Of a stretch of 64,000 bases of DNA, positions 45,334 to 54,033 are shown in pieces (position 1 is the stretch's first letter; every line of letters starts with the position of its first letter). The notes under the pieces were generated by a model. That model searched no databases. It had not been told where the DNA came from and worked only from the letters and a program-made list of their open reading frames with translations. This DNA comes from CATOSK01 sp034423195. GTDB taxonomy: Bacteria > Chloroflexota > Dehalococcoidia > Lucifugimonadales > UBA3495. Both the position numbers and the translations under genes were made by a program. The stretch lies in the NCBI GenBank assembly GCA_034423195.1, contig DAOUIZ010000070.1, positions 37,037 through 101,036 of the forward strand, read 5' to 3'.

Positions 45334-46122
45334 ATGTCCGAAGACATCCTCGTCGACCGCCAGCCTCCTGTCACCACCGTCACCATCAACCGCCCCGGCA
45401 AGCGCAACGCCATCAGCTACCGGATGTGGGGCGAGTTGGCGGGGATAGTGTCGGAACTGGATGCCGACCGCGCCACCCGGGCCATTGTCCTGGCCGGGGC
45501 TGGCAGCCAGGCCTTCTCCGCCGGAGCCGACATCGCCGACTTCGACGAGTACCGTTCCGACTCCACCAGGGGCCGACTCTACAACCGGGCCGTCGACGGA
45601 CTGCTGGAAGCCCTCACCCGCTGCGAGACCCCCGTCATATCCATGATCCGCGGCTTCGCCGCTGGCGGCGGCTGCGAAATCGCCACCGCCACCGACCTGC
45701 GCATCGCCTCCGAGACCGCCCGGATGGGCATTCCCGTCGCGCGCCTCGGAATCACCGTCGGCCACCGCGAAATGCGCGGCCTCATCGACCTGGTAGGCAA
45801 GGGCAACGCTCTTTACATCCTGCTGTCCGGCCGCCTCCTGGATGCCTCTGAGGCCCTCCGCATCGGACTGGTCAACCAGGTCGTTCCCGACGACCAGCTG
45901 GAGTCCAGCACCTACCAGCTGGCAAACGAAATCGCCAACCTCGCACCCCTGTCCCACGCGGTCAACAAGCGCACCATGAACCAGTTGATGAACAAGGCTT
46001 CCCTCGCTGACCTGACCCTGGAGGAAGCCGACCTTCCCCTTACCCAGTTCGACACCCGCGACTACCAGGAGGGCTACCGCGCCTTTCTGGAAAAGCGCCG
46101 TCCCGAATTCATCGGAGAGTAG
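45334..46122 (+). CDS. Enoyl-CoA hydratase/isomerase family protein
   Basis: A 262-residue crotonase-fold protein. The CoA oxyanion-hole segments FSAGADIADF and GFAAGGGCEIATATDLRIAS are present, with the first catalytic Glu at GGGCE. The second Glu, normally in a QPE-like segment, is replaced: the corresponding stretch reads MGIPVARLGITVGHREM. It may therefore be an isomerase, hydrolase or lyase rather than a hydratase. Encoded upstream of tlyA without functional link. Confidence 0.88.
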   Translation: MSEDILVDRQPPVTTVTINRPGKRNAISYRMWGELAGIVSELDADRATRAIVLAGAGSQAFSAGADIADFDEYRSDSTRGRLYNRAVDGLLEALTRCETPVISMIRGFAAGGGCEIATATDLRIASETARMGIPVARLGITVGHREMRGLIDLVGKGNALYILLSGRLLDASEALRIGLVNQVVPDDQLESSTYQLANEIANLAPLSHAVNKRTMNQLMNKASLADLTLEEADLPLTQFDTRDYQEGYRAFLEKRRPEFIGE

Positions 46123-46137
46123 CCGCCCAGGCCGCAG

Positions 46138-46184
46138 CCGCCCAGCCCCCCTTGGACAAGTGACCTGACTTGGGGCGAAGGCGG
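46138..46184. repeat. GACAAGT-loop hairpin, copy 3
   Basis: CCGCC (46138-46142) with GGCGG (46180-46184). The loop contains CTTGGACAAGTGACCTGACTT, itself able to form CAAGT/ACTTG. It fills the gap between the crotonase stop and the tlyA start. Confidence 0.6.
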
Positions 46185-46204
46185 TGACCTTTGGGACAAA
46201 AGCC

Positions 46205-46942
46205 ATGCCGCCGAAAGCCGCCCGCCAGCGCGCCGACCTCCTGCTGACCCAGCGGGGGTTGGCGGAGAGCCGCGAGCAGGCCCAGACTCTCATCATGGAG
46301 GGCCTGGTCTTCTCCCCGGCTGGCCGGGTGCTCAAGGCCAGCAGCCCCTTGGCCGGGGACACCCCCCTGGAAGTCCGCGGCCGCCTTCCCTACGTCGGGC
46401 GCGGCGGCATCAAGCTGGCCCACGCCCTGGACACCTTCGGAATCGACCCCATCGGAATGACCGCCCTGGACGTCGGCGCCTCCACCGGCGGCTTCACCGA
46501 CTGCCTCCTCCAGCGGGGCGCGGAGAGAGTCTACGCCGTCGACGTGGGACACGGTCAGCTCCACCAGCGCCTCCGAGAAGACCCCCGCGTGGTGGTCGTG
46601 GAGAAGCTCAACGCCCGTTACCCCTTCGACCTCCCCGAAGCCGTGGATCTCGTCGTCATTGACGTTTCCTTCATATCCCTACAGATGGTCATCCTTCCCG
46701 CCGCCGCCCACCTCAAACCCGGCCAGCCCATCATCGCGCTGGTCAAGCCCCAGTTTGAGTCCCGGCGAGGCGAGGTCGGACGCAACGGCGTAATCAGGGA
46801 CCCCAAAATTCACACCCGCGTCCAGCGGGAAATCGCCGCCTGGTCCCGGGAGCAGGGATTCGCCGTCGCCGGACAGTGCCCCTCTCCCATCCAGGGGGAC
46901 GCTGGCAACCGGGAATTTTTCATCATGCTTGCCAAACCGTAA
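46205..46942 (+). CDS. tlyA: TlyA family rRNA 2'-O-methyltransferase
   Basis: A 245-residue protein: N-terminal S4 RNA-binding domain (RADLLLTQRGLAESREQAQTLIMEG), then a SAM-binding FtsJ-like domain with DVGASTGGFTDCLLQRGA, VDVGHGQLHQRLR and LVKPQFESRRGEVG. TlyA methylates 2'-OH of ribosomal cytidines and affects capreomycin sensitivity in mycobacteria. ATG 46205 is chosen because it begins the S4 domain; a GTG seven codons earlier is possible. One hairpin repeat precedes it and one palindrome repeat follows its stop. Confidence 0.93.
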   Translation: MPPKAARQRADLLLTQRGLAESREQAQTLIMEGLVFSPAGRVLKASSPLAGDTPLEVRGRLPYVGRGGIKLAHALDTFGIDPIGMTALDVGASTGGFTDCLLQRGAERVYAVDVGHGQLHQRLREDPRVVVVEKLNARYPFDLPEAVDLVVIDVSFISLQMVILPAAAHLKPGQPIIALVKPQFESRRGEVGRNGVIRDPKIHTRVQREIAAWSREQGFAVAGQCPSPIQGDAGNREFFIMLAKP

Positions 46943-46952
46943 CTTTCTTCTT

Positions 46953-46990
46953 CAGGGGGTTTGGGGGATTCATCCCCCAACGTAACCCCA
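46953..46990. repeat. GGGGGAT palindrome repeat, copy 2
   Basis: GGGGGTTTGGGGGATT followed by CATCCCCCAACGTAACCCC, nearly identical to copy 1 and directly after the tlyA stop. Confidence 0.75.
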
Positions 46991-47066
46991 CCCTGTCATT
47001 CCCGGCCGCCCTTCCCCTGCCGCAAGTGTTAAACTCCCTCCCAAACCCCACCAAGGAGCATCACCT

Positions 47067-47540
47067 ATGGAAGTCGAACAGGTAGCCCAGATCCTCCTCA
47101 AGCAGGAAAAGACCGTCTCCGTTGCCGAGGCCTGCACCTGCGGCCTGGTCGGATACATCCTCGGCACCGTCCCCGGGGCCTCCCGATTCTTCCCCGGCGG
47201 AGTCATCGCCTACACCGGCGGCCTCAAGCAGAGCGTTCTCAACGTCCCCGACGAGGTCTACGAGCAGGCCGGTTCCGTCAGCCGCGAGACCGCCATCGCC
47301 ATGGCCAAGGGAGTGCGGGAGCTGACCAACACCGACTTCGGCATCTCCACCACCGGCGTCACCGGCCCCGCCGGAGGACACTCGGGCCTGCCCATCGGCA
47401 CCTTCTGGATCGGTCTTTCCTGCCGCGACGGCCACGAGGCCGCCATCGAAATCCGCGTCAACGGCGACCGCGACGAGAACAAGCACGGCGCCGCACGGGC
47501 GGCCATCGGCCTGCTCGGACGCCACATTGCCGGAGGCTGA
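47067..47540 (+). CDS. pncC: CinA C-terminal domain protein, nicotinamide-nucleotide amidase
   Basis: A 157-residue stand-alone CinA C-terminal domain. Motifs: SVAEACTCGLVGYILGTVPGASRFFPGGVIAYTGGLKQSVLNV with the Ser/Tyr/Lys region, and DFGISTTGVTGPAGG. It deamidates NMN to nicotinate mononucleotide in pyridine-nucleotide salvage. It has AAGGAG 12 bases upstream. One base separates its stop from the next ATG, so it heads a tight three-gene unit. Confidence 0.93.
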   Translation: MEVEQVAQILLKQEKTVSVAEACTCGLVGYILGTVPGASRFFPGGVIAYTGGLKQSVLNVPDEVYEQAGSVSRETAIAMAKGVRELTNTDFGISTTGVTGPAGGHSGLPIGTFWIGLSCRDGHEAAIEIRVNGDRDENKHGAARAAIGLLGRHIAGG

Positions 47541-47541
47541 C

Positions 47542-47919
47542 ATGCCGGAAACTGAAACGACCCCGGCAGGCACCATCGTCCTCGTCGGGCAGAACGTCGT
47601 CTTCCTCGGACAGGTGGAAAACGTCGCCGAGCCCCGGGGATACGAGACCCTCCGCGCCACCACCGAGGAAGCCTTCTGGCGGCACTACAACCGGAAACAG
47701 CCCTCCCTCGTGCTGGTAGACCTCGAAGGAGAGCAGCCCGTCTGGACCTCCGTCGTCCCCGCCCTCCGCTCGGAAAACCCCGAAACGCCCATCATCGCCT
47801 TCGGCCCCCACGAAGACACTGGCACAATGGACCAGGCCCGCTCTCTTGGCTGCAACGACGCCCTATCCAAGGGCCAATTCCACCGCGACTTGGACAAAAT
47901 AATCGGAGAGTTGGGTTAA
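47542..47919 (+). CDS. Receiver-like (pseudo-receiver) domain protein
   Basis: A 125-residue alpha/beta protein with the outline of a CheY-type receiver. The strand SLVLVDLEG places an Asp at the phosphorylation site, TPIIAFGP mimics the fourth strand with Thr/Ser lost, and NDALSKG gives the conserved Lys. The N-terminal acidic pair of true receivers is missing (IVLVGQNVVFLG), so metal-dependent phosphorylation is doubtful. ATG 47542 has CGGAGG upstream. Its stop overlaps the next start by one base (TAATG). Confidence 0.68.
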   Translation: MPETETTPAGTIVLVGQNVVFLGQVENVAEPRGYETLRATTEEAFWRHYNRKQPSLVLVDLEGEQPVWTSVVPALRSENPETPIIAFGPHEDTGTMDQARSLGCNDALSKGQFHRDLDKIIGELG

Positions 47920-48299
47920 TGGCGAGGGAGCGCGGCCGAACTTCAACCAATGCTCACCGCGCAGTAGAAAGCTGGAAAATCCTCACCGAGATGGCCAAGA
48001 ACCGCGAGACCATCGACTCCGGTGACCTTTCTGGTCGCCTGGGCCGCCCGGTTCCCTTGGGTATCGGTGTCATCCTGGATCATGTGGGGTATTTTTGCAG
48101 GCGCCAAGGTTACCCACCCCTGACGGTCTTGGCCGTCAACGGGGAAACAGGAGAGCCCGGTGAAGGGTGGAAGCGCGCCCATCCGGGGAGAAACCATGAG
48201 GTGGCTCGAGTCCGAGTTTGGGACCACGACTGGTCGTCGATCCCCGTTCCAACCCCCGAAGAATTTGCCGGCGCTTACCGAAGGCACCGCCCGCGATAG
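47919..48299 (+). CDS. Hypothetical protein coupled to the pseudo-receiver
   Basis: A 126-residue protein with no family I can name. The N-terminal half (HRAVESWKILTEMAKNRETIDSGDLSGRLG) is helical and basic. The middle has VILDHVGYFCRRQGYPPLTVLAVNGETGEPGEGW and the C-terminus VRVWDHDWSSIPVPTPEEF. The LAVNGETGEPGEG turn and W/D-rich end look conserved. Start codon overlaps the preceding stop, so translation is coupled. It may be a small nucleic-acid-binding or enzyme-like protein. Confidence 0.6.
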   Translation: MARERGRTSTNAHRAVESWKILTEMAKNRETIDSGDLSGRLGRPVPLGIGVILDHVGYFCRRQGYPPLTVLAVNGETGEPGEGWKRAHPGRNHEVARVRVWDHDWSSIPVPTPEEFAGAYRRHRPR

Positions 48300-48363
48300 A
48301 GACCAACCGCAAGGCTTGACGCTGCTAACATGGGGAAGCCGGAATGTTGTGGAAGTCGACGCT

Positions 48364-49104
48364 TTACCCCTCCCCCCGGCTCTCCGCTAACTCTTCCCGC
48401 AGCGCCCGAATTTCCGCCAGGAGCTGGGAGTTGATCGCATCGGCCGCCGCCTGCTCCTTCACCAGGAAGGACGCGAAGTTGGCGGTCAGCGCCCCGAAAA
48501 TGCCCACCCCGCCCAGCACCAGGATGTAGCCCATCGCTCTCCCCGCCGATGACACGGGGACCACGTCCCCGTATCCCACCGTCGTTACCGTGACAATGGC
48601 CCACCACAGGGCGTCGGGAAACGAGGTAATCTGGGCATTCGGGGCCGTCTCCACCGTGGTCACCACCGTAGCCGCGACCATAACCAGCACCACCGCATGC
48701 ACCAGCAGGTGCCGCACCCCCAACAGCTGCCGCGCCCCGGTTACGAGCCGGGTCGTGTAAACCAGCAGGCGCAGGATTCTCAAGGGCCGGAAGAAGGGCA
48801 CCGCCACGATCACCACGTCAATCCAGTTGGACCTGATGTAGGCTGCCCGCCGCGGCGCAATCGCCAGCCGGATGGCGAACTCCGTTGCGAATATAGACCA
48901 GATCACCACATCCAGGGTGAAGAAAAGGGACTCCTGTCCCTCGCTCAAGTCCCAGAAGATTGGCCCCACCAGCAGCGGGATCATCGCCGCCGCCAGCAGC
49001 AACAGGGGGAACTCCGTCAACCCCTCGATTCGGGCCAGCAGCTCCTGGCGCCGGGCCGCCTCATCTTGCTTGTTCCTTGGGAGTTGGCTCGGTCGCAGCC
49101 TCAT
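48364..49104 (-). CDS. Voltage-gated-type potassium channel
   Basis: A 246-residue six-helix ion channel. An S4-like segment carries regularly spaced arginines (RPLRILRLLVYTTRLVTGAR), the pore helix is ITSFPDALWWAIVTV, and the selectivity filter TTVGYGD is intact. A short coiled-coil tail (AINSQLLAEIRALREEL) could promote tetramer assembly. ATG 49104 has AAGGAG six bases upstream; longer frames reach 49275 and overlap the next gene. No cyclic-nucleotide domain. Confidence 0.92.
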   Translation of the reverse strand: MRLRPSQLPRNKQDEAARRQELLARIEGLTEFPLLLLAAAMIPLLVGPIFWDLSEGQESLFFTLDVVIWSIFATEFAIRLAIAPRRAAYIRSNWIDVVIVAVPFFRPLRILRLLVYTTRLVTGARQLLGVRHLLVHAVVLVMVAATVVTTVETAPNAQITSFPDALWWAIVTVTTVGYGDVVPVSSAGRAMGYILVLGGVGIFGALTANFASFLVKEQAAADAINSQLLAEIRALREELAESRGEG

Positions 49105-49193
49105 CTTCAACTCCTTGGGCAACAACTTCCGGTTCCGCCAGCCATTCCGTCCGCCGTGCCGGGGCAAGAAGGACAACTCTCCACGCCGAAGTC

Positions 49194-50204
49194 CTACCCT
49201 CGCAGCTGCGGCATCACCCGGCTGGCGAAAAGCTCCATGTTCCGCAGCCCCTCCTTCAACTCCATCCCCGGCCACATCATGCGGAAGCTCCCGTAGGCCA
49301 TCCCCAGGTCCTGGTACTTGGAAAGCTCCGTCACGCAGTCCTCCGGGTCCCCGATGATGAACCGGTCCCGCGCCAGTTCCTCAAACGACGTTCCGAAGGA
49401 CTCGTCCCCGGGCAGGGCCTTGTCCTGGCCCCATGCCGCGTAGGCCTCGTACTTCCCGCCCAGGTACGGGCGGACCTCCCGGAAGGCCCGCTCCCGGTCC
49501 TCGTGGACGAACACCTCCCGCCCGATGGGCAGCAACTCCGGCGTCCCCGACCCTGCCTCCGCCGCCGTCTCGTGGTACAGCTTCACCTGCCGTGCGATGG
49601 TCTCATACGTCGCGTGGGGATTGACGTACCAGGTGAACCCCCGGTTCGCCGCCCGCTTGATTGCCGCGTCGCTGTTGGCCGCCACCCAAACCGGCGGATG
49701 GGGCTTCTGCACCGGCTTCAGAACCATCCGCGCCTTCTCCAGCTGGAAGTGCTTCCCCTGGAAGGTCACCTCCTCCTCCGTCCACAATCGGCGCATCACC
49801 TCCAGGCACTCCATCTGCCGCGACACCCGCTGCCGCCGCTCGACCTGGAAGGCCGCATACTCCTCGTCCCGGTACCCCAGCGCCGCTGCGATAATGAAGT
49901 TCCCGCCCGTAATCACGTCCATCGTCGCCGCCCGCTCCGCCAGATCCACCGGATGGTGCAACGGTGTCAGCAGCGTCGCCACGATCCCCATTCCCTCCGC
50001 TTCGGCGGACAGCCGCGCCAGCAGCGGCATCGTCTGGAGCTGCTGGTAGGGAGAGGTCAGGTAGTGCTGCCCCTGGTAGATGAAGTCGAACCCCAAATCC
50101 CTGGCCGCCCGCACGTACTCCACAATCTCCCGGAAACTCCGCTCCATGTCGGTGCCTTCCGGCTGCTGCCCGATTCCCGTCAACGAAACGCCCAGCTTTA
50201 CCAT
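49194..50204 (-). CDS. LLM-class flavin-dependent oxidoreductase
   Basis: A 336-residue luciferase-like protein: MVKLGVSLTGIGQQ at the start, DLGFDFIYQGQHYL, LLTPLHHPVDLAERAATMDVITGGNFIIAAALGYRDEEYAAF, and QKPHPPVWVAANSDAAIKRAANRG. The fourth distinct member of this family in the window. Flavin cofactor (FMN or F420) is not decided by sequence. It lies 89 bases upstream of the channel gene on the same strand. Confidence 0.9.
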   Translation of the reverse strand: MVKLGVSLTGIGQQPEGTDMERSFREIVEYVRAARDLGFDFIYQGQHYLTSPYQQLQTMPLLARLSAEAEGMGIVATLLTPLHHPVDLAERAATMDVITGGNFIIAAALGYRDEEYAAFQVERRQRVSRQMECLEVMRRLWTEEEVTFQGKHFQLEKARMVLKPVQKPHPPVWVAANSDAAIKRAANRGFTWYVNPHATYETIARQVKLYHETAAEAGSGTPELLPIGREVFVHEDRERAFREVRPYLGGKYEAYAAWGQDKALPGDESFGTSFEELARDRFIIGDPEDCVTELSKYQDLGMAYGSFRMMWPGMELKEGLRNMELFASRVMPQLRG

Positions 50205-50279
50205 GGTGTATCTCCCGTCCTTGTCGGATTAACGCCCGGCATGGTACCACACCGGCCCCGCCGGACCGCCCCTTGACTG

Positions 50280-50316
50280 AAGGGGTTTGGGGGGATGAAT
50301 CCCCCAACGTCCCCCG
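50280..50316. repeat. GGGGGAT palindrome repeat, copy 3
   Basis: AGGGGTTTGGGGGGATGAAT followed by CCCCCAACGTCCCC, in the gap between the divergent monooxygenase and MBL genes. Confidence 0.7.
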
Positions 50317-50327
50317 GTCTCCTGCCA

Positions 50328-50357
50328 TTGACCCCCGGCCTCGCCCCGGTCTACCAT
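50328..50357 (+). promoter_or_regulatory. Putative promoter of the MBL-fold gene
   Basis: TTGACC (50328-50333), 18-base spacer, TACCAT (50352-50357), about 38 bases before the GTG start. Confidence 0.4.
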
Positions 50358-50394
50358 CCCTCCAGACCCGACTCTCAGCCCGCGAGGCCCCGCC

Positions 50395-51225
50395 GTGCAG
50401 ATAACCGACCACGTCTTCAGCACCCATATCCTCGAGGACCAGAGCACCTTCGGCGCCATGCACCCCGGCGGCACCCAGATCTACTTCGTCGGCGACGCCA
50501 GCGAGGAAATGGTCATGATCGACTCCGGCGAGCCCTACCGCGCCTGGACCCGCCAGATTCTCGACTACTACGAGGAGCTGGGACGCCCCCGCATCACATC
50601 TATCCTGATAACCCACGGCCACGGCGACCACATCGGCGGCCTCGACCGTCTCCAGGAAACCTTCGATTGTCCAGTCCGCTGCCACCCCAAGCTCGCCCCC
50701 CGCCTCCAGCACACCCTCGGCGGAAACTCGGTGGAAGCCCTCCGCGCCTCTGAGACCATCCGAACCGGCGGAGGATGCACCATCCGCCCCCTCTTCACCC
50801 CGGGCCACGAGATCGACCACTGCTGCTACTTCCTGCGGCCCGACCGCGTCCTCTTCAGCGGCGACAATCTCCTCGGCAACTCCTCGTCCAGCGTCCGCGA
50901 CCTCAAGTCCTACATGCGTTCCCTGGAGCGGATGGCCGCTACCCGGCCCCGCGTCGTCTGCCCCGGTCACGGCAACACCATCATTCGCGGCGAGGCCCGC
51001 ATCCAGCAGCAGATTGCCCACCGCCAGGGCCGCGAGGACCAGGTCCTCATCGCTGTCAGCGAGGGAGCCTCCACCGTCGACGAAATCGTTTCCGCCGTCT
51101 ACCCCCGCAACCTGCGCCGCAACCTGCGGGACGCCGCGGCCCGCAACGTCCGCACCCATCTTGCCAAGCTCAAGCAGGAAAACCGGATCGTCGAGCGGGA
51201 AGCCACCTACACCCCCGCTGCCTGA
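50395..51225 (+). CDS. MBL-fold metallohydrolase, LACTB2-like
   Basis: A 276-residue metallo-beta-lactamase-fold protein. The zinc motif ITHGHGDHIGG is complete, followed by the third His in TPGHEIDHCCYF, Asp in LFSGDNLLG and His in VVCPGHGNTI. A winged-helix-like tail (VDEIVSAVYPRNLRRNLRDAAARNVRTHLAKLKQENRI) matches LACTB2-type hydrolases. Likely substrates are thioesters or nucleic acids. Start is GTG at 50395. Confidence 0.9.
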   Translation: MQITDHVFSTHILEDQSTFGAMHPGGTQIYFVGDASEEMVMIDSGEPYRAWTRQILDYYEELGRPRITSILITHGHGDHIGGLDRLQETFDCPVRCHPKLAPRLQHTLGGNSVEALRASETIRTGGGCTIRPLFTPGHEIDHCCYFLRPDRVLFSGDNLLGNSSSSVRDLKSYMRSLERMAATRPRVVCPGHGNTIIRGEARIQQQIAHRQGREDQVLIAVSEGASTVDEIVSAVYPRNLRRNLRDAAARNVRTHLAKLKQENRIVEREATYTPAA

Positions 51226-51307
51226 GCCGCCAGCGAGCCTTTGAGAACCCAACCGGACAAACGGCGAGCGGGGCGGCGGTGATTAGGGTGATTAGAGCGT
51301 AGATCCT

Positions 51308-51526
51308 ATGCGCGACCCCCGGCTCCGGCATTACATCTACCAGGCCAACGGTCCCAAGACCGCCCTCGGATGCGGTCTCCTGCTGCTTGCCCTCGGCGTA
51401 ATCCTACTCTCCCCGGTCATAGCCATCCTTATCGACATCCTAGGCTGGACGCTCGTTGTCCTCGGCCTCATCGGAATCGCCGTCGCCGCCTACGGCTGGC
51501 TCACCAGCCGCCGCCTCCCCCGCTGA
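51308..51526 (+). CDS. Small two-helix membrane protein
   Basis: A 72-residue protein: a basic N-terminus (MRDPRLRHYIYQANGPK), then two hydrophobic helices joined by a short turn (CGLLLLALGVILLSPVIAILIDILGWTLVVLGLIGIAVAAYGWL) and a basic end. No family recognised, though the pattern is common among small inner-membrane proteins. No convincing Shine-Dalgarno is visible before the ATG; the frame and composition support a real gene. Confidence 0.6.
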   Translation: MRDPRLRHYIYQANGPKTALGCGLLLLALGVILLSPVIAILIDILGWTLVVLGLIGIAVAAYGWLTSRRLPR

Positions 51527-51573
51527 TGGCCCACCTTTCTGTGGTCTGGGCGAAGCCGGCCGACGCACCTTCC

Positions 51574-51602
51574 TTTAAGGGCCCGGCGTCACAAGGTATA
51601 AT
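51574..51602 (+). promoter_or_regulatory. Putative promoter of the Uma2 gene
   Basis: Perfect TATAAT (51597-51602) with TTTAAG 17 bases upstream, about 57 bases before the ATG. Confidence 0.5.
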
Positions 51603-51658
51603 CAGCGCCAGCCCGTCTTCCTCCCACCGGCAACACAGTGCTAGCTCGTGAGGTCAGC

Positions 51659-52402
51659 ATGACCACACCCAGGACTCCGCAACCCTCAACACCCTTCCGG
51701 CTGCCGGACCCGCCCGAGCGTGAGCCAGACGAAGTGACCGCCTACGACTACGTTTACAAACTCGGCAACGCCTACCACCTGGCCATCCATTTCGGCAACC
51801 CCGACACCACCATGGTGGAAGCCGACCACTGGATTGTAGCCAGCCCGGACGAATACCGGACCCGGGCCCGCCGTCCCGACCTGCTCATCGCCTTCGGCGT
51901 CAACCCGTCTGCCTATGAGGTGAACAACGGTTACATCATCTCCGAGCAGGGCAAGCCGCCGGACTTCGTCTTGGAGGTAGCCTCGGTCTCCACCGCGGCG
52001 ATTGACACCGGTGCGAAACGGAAGGATTACGCTGCCCTGGGCATCCCCGAATACTGGCGCTTCGACCACACCGGCGAATACCACGGCGCCCGGCTGGCCG
52101 GAGACCGCTTGGTGGACGGCCGCTACGAACCCCTGCCCATCGAAGAACTCCCCGACGGCGGCCTCCAGGGTTACAGCTCAGTCCTCAACCTGCACCTCCG
52201 CTGGGAAAACGGCCAACTGGGGTGGTACGACCCCGCCTCCGGCCGGCCCATTCCCACTCTGGAAAGCGAGCGGGAAGCCCGTATTCGGGAGACGGAGATG
52301 GAGCGTGAATCCCGCGTGCAGGAGTCCTTGCGCGCGGACAACGCCGAGGCCCGCGTCCGGGAGTTGGAGGAAGAACTCCGTCGGCTCCGTGGCGGCGCCT
52401 GA
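51659..52402 (+). CDS. Uma2 family (DUF820) endonuclease-like protein
   Basis: A 247-residue protein with the restriction-endonuclease-like Uma2 core: PDLLIAFGV, PDFVLEVASVSTAAIDTGAKRKDYAALGIPEYWRFD (PD..ExS..K arrangement), and the C-terminal strand region. The final 50 residues form a heavily charged coiled coil (ESEREARIRETEMERESRV..). Uma2 proteins are abundant in cyanobacteria and Chloroflexota, with no proven function. ATG 51659 has GAGGT five bases upstream. Confidence 0.88.
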   Translation: MTTPRTPQPSTPFRLPDPPEREPDEVTAYDYVYKLGNAYHLAIHFGNPDTTMVEADHWIVASPDEYRTRARRPDLLIAFGVNPSAYEVNNGYIISEQGKPPDFVLEVASVSTAAIDTGAKRKDYAALGIPEYWRFDHTGEYHGARLAGDRLVDGRYEPLPIEELPDGGLQGYSSVLNLHLRWENGQLGWYDPASGRPIPTLESEREARIRETEMERESRVQESLRADNAEARVRELEEELRRLRGGA

Positions 52403-52471
52403 CCGCTACCCCGTTGGGAGAACAGCCCACTGGATGGAATTGGTGATTCCCGCCAGTGCCGTGCCCCGCTT

Positions 52472-52500
52472 TTGACATCCCCAACCCGGCACCCTAGACT
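52472..52500 (+). promoter_or_regulatory. Promoter of the aminotransferase gene
   Basis: Perfect TTGACA (52472-52477), 17-base spacer, TAGACT (52495-52500), about 85 bases before the ATG. Confidence 0.65.
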
Positions 52501-52584
52501 ACCTGTGCCCGGTTATCTACCGTTGCTTTCCTGACGGAAACCGCCACCGGGACATCTCATTCCCTTCATTCGCAAGGAGCCAGT

Positions 52585-53970
52585 ATGGTCACCCACACCG
52601 CCGATCAGGTCGAAGAACTCCGCCGCGCCGCCCTTGAACACCTCTGGGTCTATCTGCGTGAGCCCAGTGAGATGGCCGAGAAGGGCGAGCCCCAGATCTT
52701 CGTAGAGGGCAAGGGCTGCCGCGTCACCGACGCCTCCGGCAACTCCTACATCGACGCCATGTCCGGCCTATGGCTCAAGAACATCGGCTACGGTCGCACC
52801 GAGGTCGCCGACGCCGCCTACCAGCAGATGCTCAAGCTCACTTACATGCCCCTGGGCAGCACCACCGAGCCCGCCGTCCGACTATCCGAGAAGATCGCCC
52901 AGATAACCCCTGGCGACCTCTCCCGCTCCTTCTTCACTAGCGGCGGCTCCGAGTCCGTCGAGACCGCCATGAAGATATCCCGCGCTTACTTCAAGCGGAT
53001 CGGCGAACCCCTTCGCTCCAAGTTCATCAGCAGGAAGGGATCCTACCACGGGGCTACCTTCGGCGCCCTGGCGCTGGGAGGCGCCCCCGCCTTCCCCAAG
53101 ACCGATTACGAACCCCTCCTGGCCGGATGCTTCCACGGTCCCCAGCCCAACGCCTACCGCTGCGAGTACGGTGGGGAGACCCCCGAGGAATGCGCCGAGC
53201 TTTCCGCCAGGGCCATCGAGGACATCATCAAGTTCCAGGGGCCTCAAACTGTCGCCGCCGTCGTCGCCGAGCCCGTCTCCAGCCCCTACGGAGCCATCGT
53301 CCCCGCCGACAACTACTGGCCCATGCTCCGGGAAATCTGTGACCGCTACGGCTGCCTCCTCATCGCCGACGAGGTCATCACCGGCTTCGGCCGCACCGGA
53401 AAGATGTTCGCCTGCGAGCACTGGAACATCACCCCCGACCTGATGACCGTCGCCAAGGGCATCACCAGCGGCTATATTCCCATGGGCGGCACCATCGTCC
53501 GCAAGGCCATCGCCGACACCTTCGTCGGCGGCCCCTCCGCCGCCTTCCGCCACGTCATCACCTTCGGCGGCCACCCTGTCGCCGCCGCCGCTTCCCTCCG
53601 CAACATCCAGATAATGGAGGACGAGGACCTGGTCGGAAACTCGGCCCGCATGGGCGCCTATCTCCTTGACGGCCTCAAGGAGCTCAAGGAAAAGCACCCC
53701 ATGATCGGCGACGTCCGCGGCCTTGGCCTCTTCTGCGGCCTGGAAATCGTCAAGGACCGCAAGACCAAGGAGTATTTCCCCGAGGACGCCCAGCTTGGTC
53801 CCCGCCTCACCCAGGCTTTCGGGGAAAACGGCATCCTCCTCCGCGGCGGCGACATGATGAACATCATGCCTCCTCTCTGCGTCACTGCAGGCGAAATCGA
53901 CGAGACCATCTCGGCCATGGACAAGGTATTCGAGCAGACCGGCCGCGAGTTGGGAGTCCCCTCCCGCTAG
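52585..53970 (+). CDS. Class III pyridoxal-phosphate aminotransferase
   Basis: A 461-residue omega-aminotransferase-type enzyme. PLP-binding features: FFTSGGSESVETAMKISRAY, GSYHGATFGALALGG, the Asp in LLIADEVITGFGRTGKMFAC, and the Schiff-base Lys in TVAKGITSGYIPMGG. Likely substrates are beta-alanine, taurine, putrescine or similar amines. A consensus AAGGAG lies upstream of the ATG and a promoter further up. Convergent with the VOC gene, with a hairpin between. Confidence 0.93.
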   Translation: MVTHTADQVEELRRAALEHLWVYLREPSEMAEKGEPQIFVEGKGCRVTDASGNSYIDAMSGLWLKNIGYGRTEVADAAYQQMLKLTYMPLGSTTEPAVRLSEKIAQITPGDLSRSFFTSGGSESVETAMKISRAYFKRIGEPLRSKFISRKGSYHGATFGALALGGAPAFPKTDYEPLLAGCFHGPQPNAYRCEYGGETPEECAELSARAIEDIIKFQGPQTVAAVVAEPVSSPYGAIVPADNYWPMLREICDRYGCLLIADEVITGFGRTGKMFACEHWNITPDLMTVAKGITSGYIPMGGTIVRKAIADTFVGGPSAAFRHVITFGGHPVAAAASLRNIQIMEDEDLVGNSARMGAYLLDGLKELKEKHPMIGDVRGLGLFCGLEIVKDRKTKEYFPEDAQLGPRLTQAFGENGILLRGGDMMNIMPPLCVTAGEIDETISAMDKVFEQTGRELGVPSR

Positions 53971-53974
53971 CCGA

Positions 53975-54005
53975 AAACTAAAGCGGGGACGTGACTCGTC
54001 CCCGC
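53975..54005 (-). terminator. Terminator between convergent genes
   Basis: GCGGGGACG (53983-53991) pairs with CGTCCCCGC (53997-54005), loop TGACT. On the minus strand TTTAGTTTT follows; on the plus strand there is no T-run. Confidence 0.6.
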
Positions 54006-54033
54006 CTCAAGTTCGCCGTTCCTGCCTATTTTT

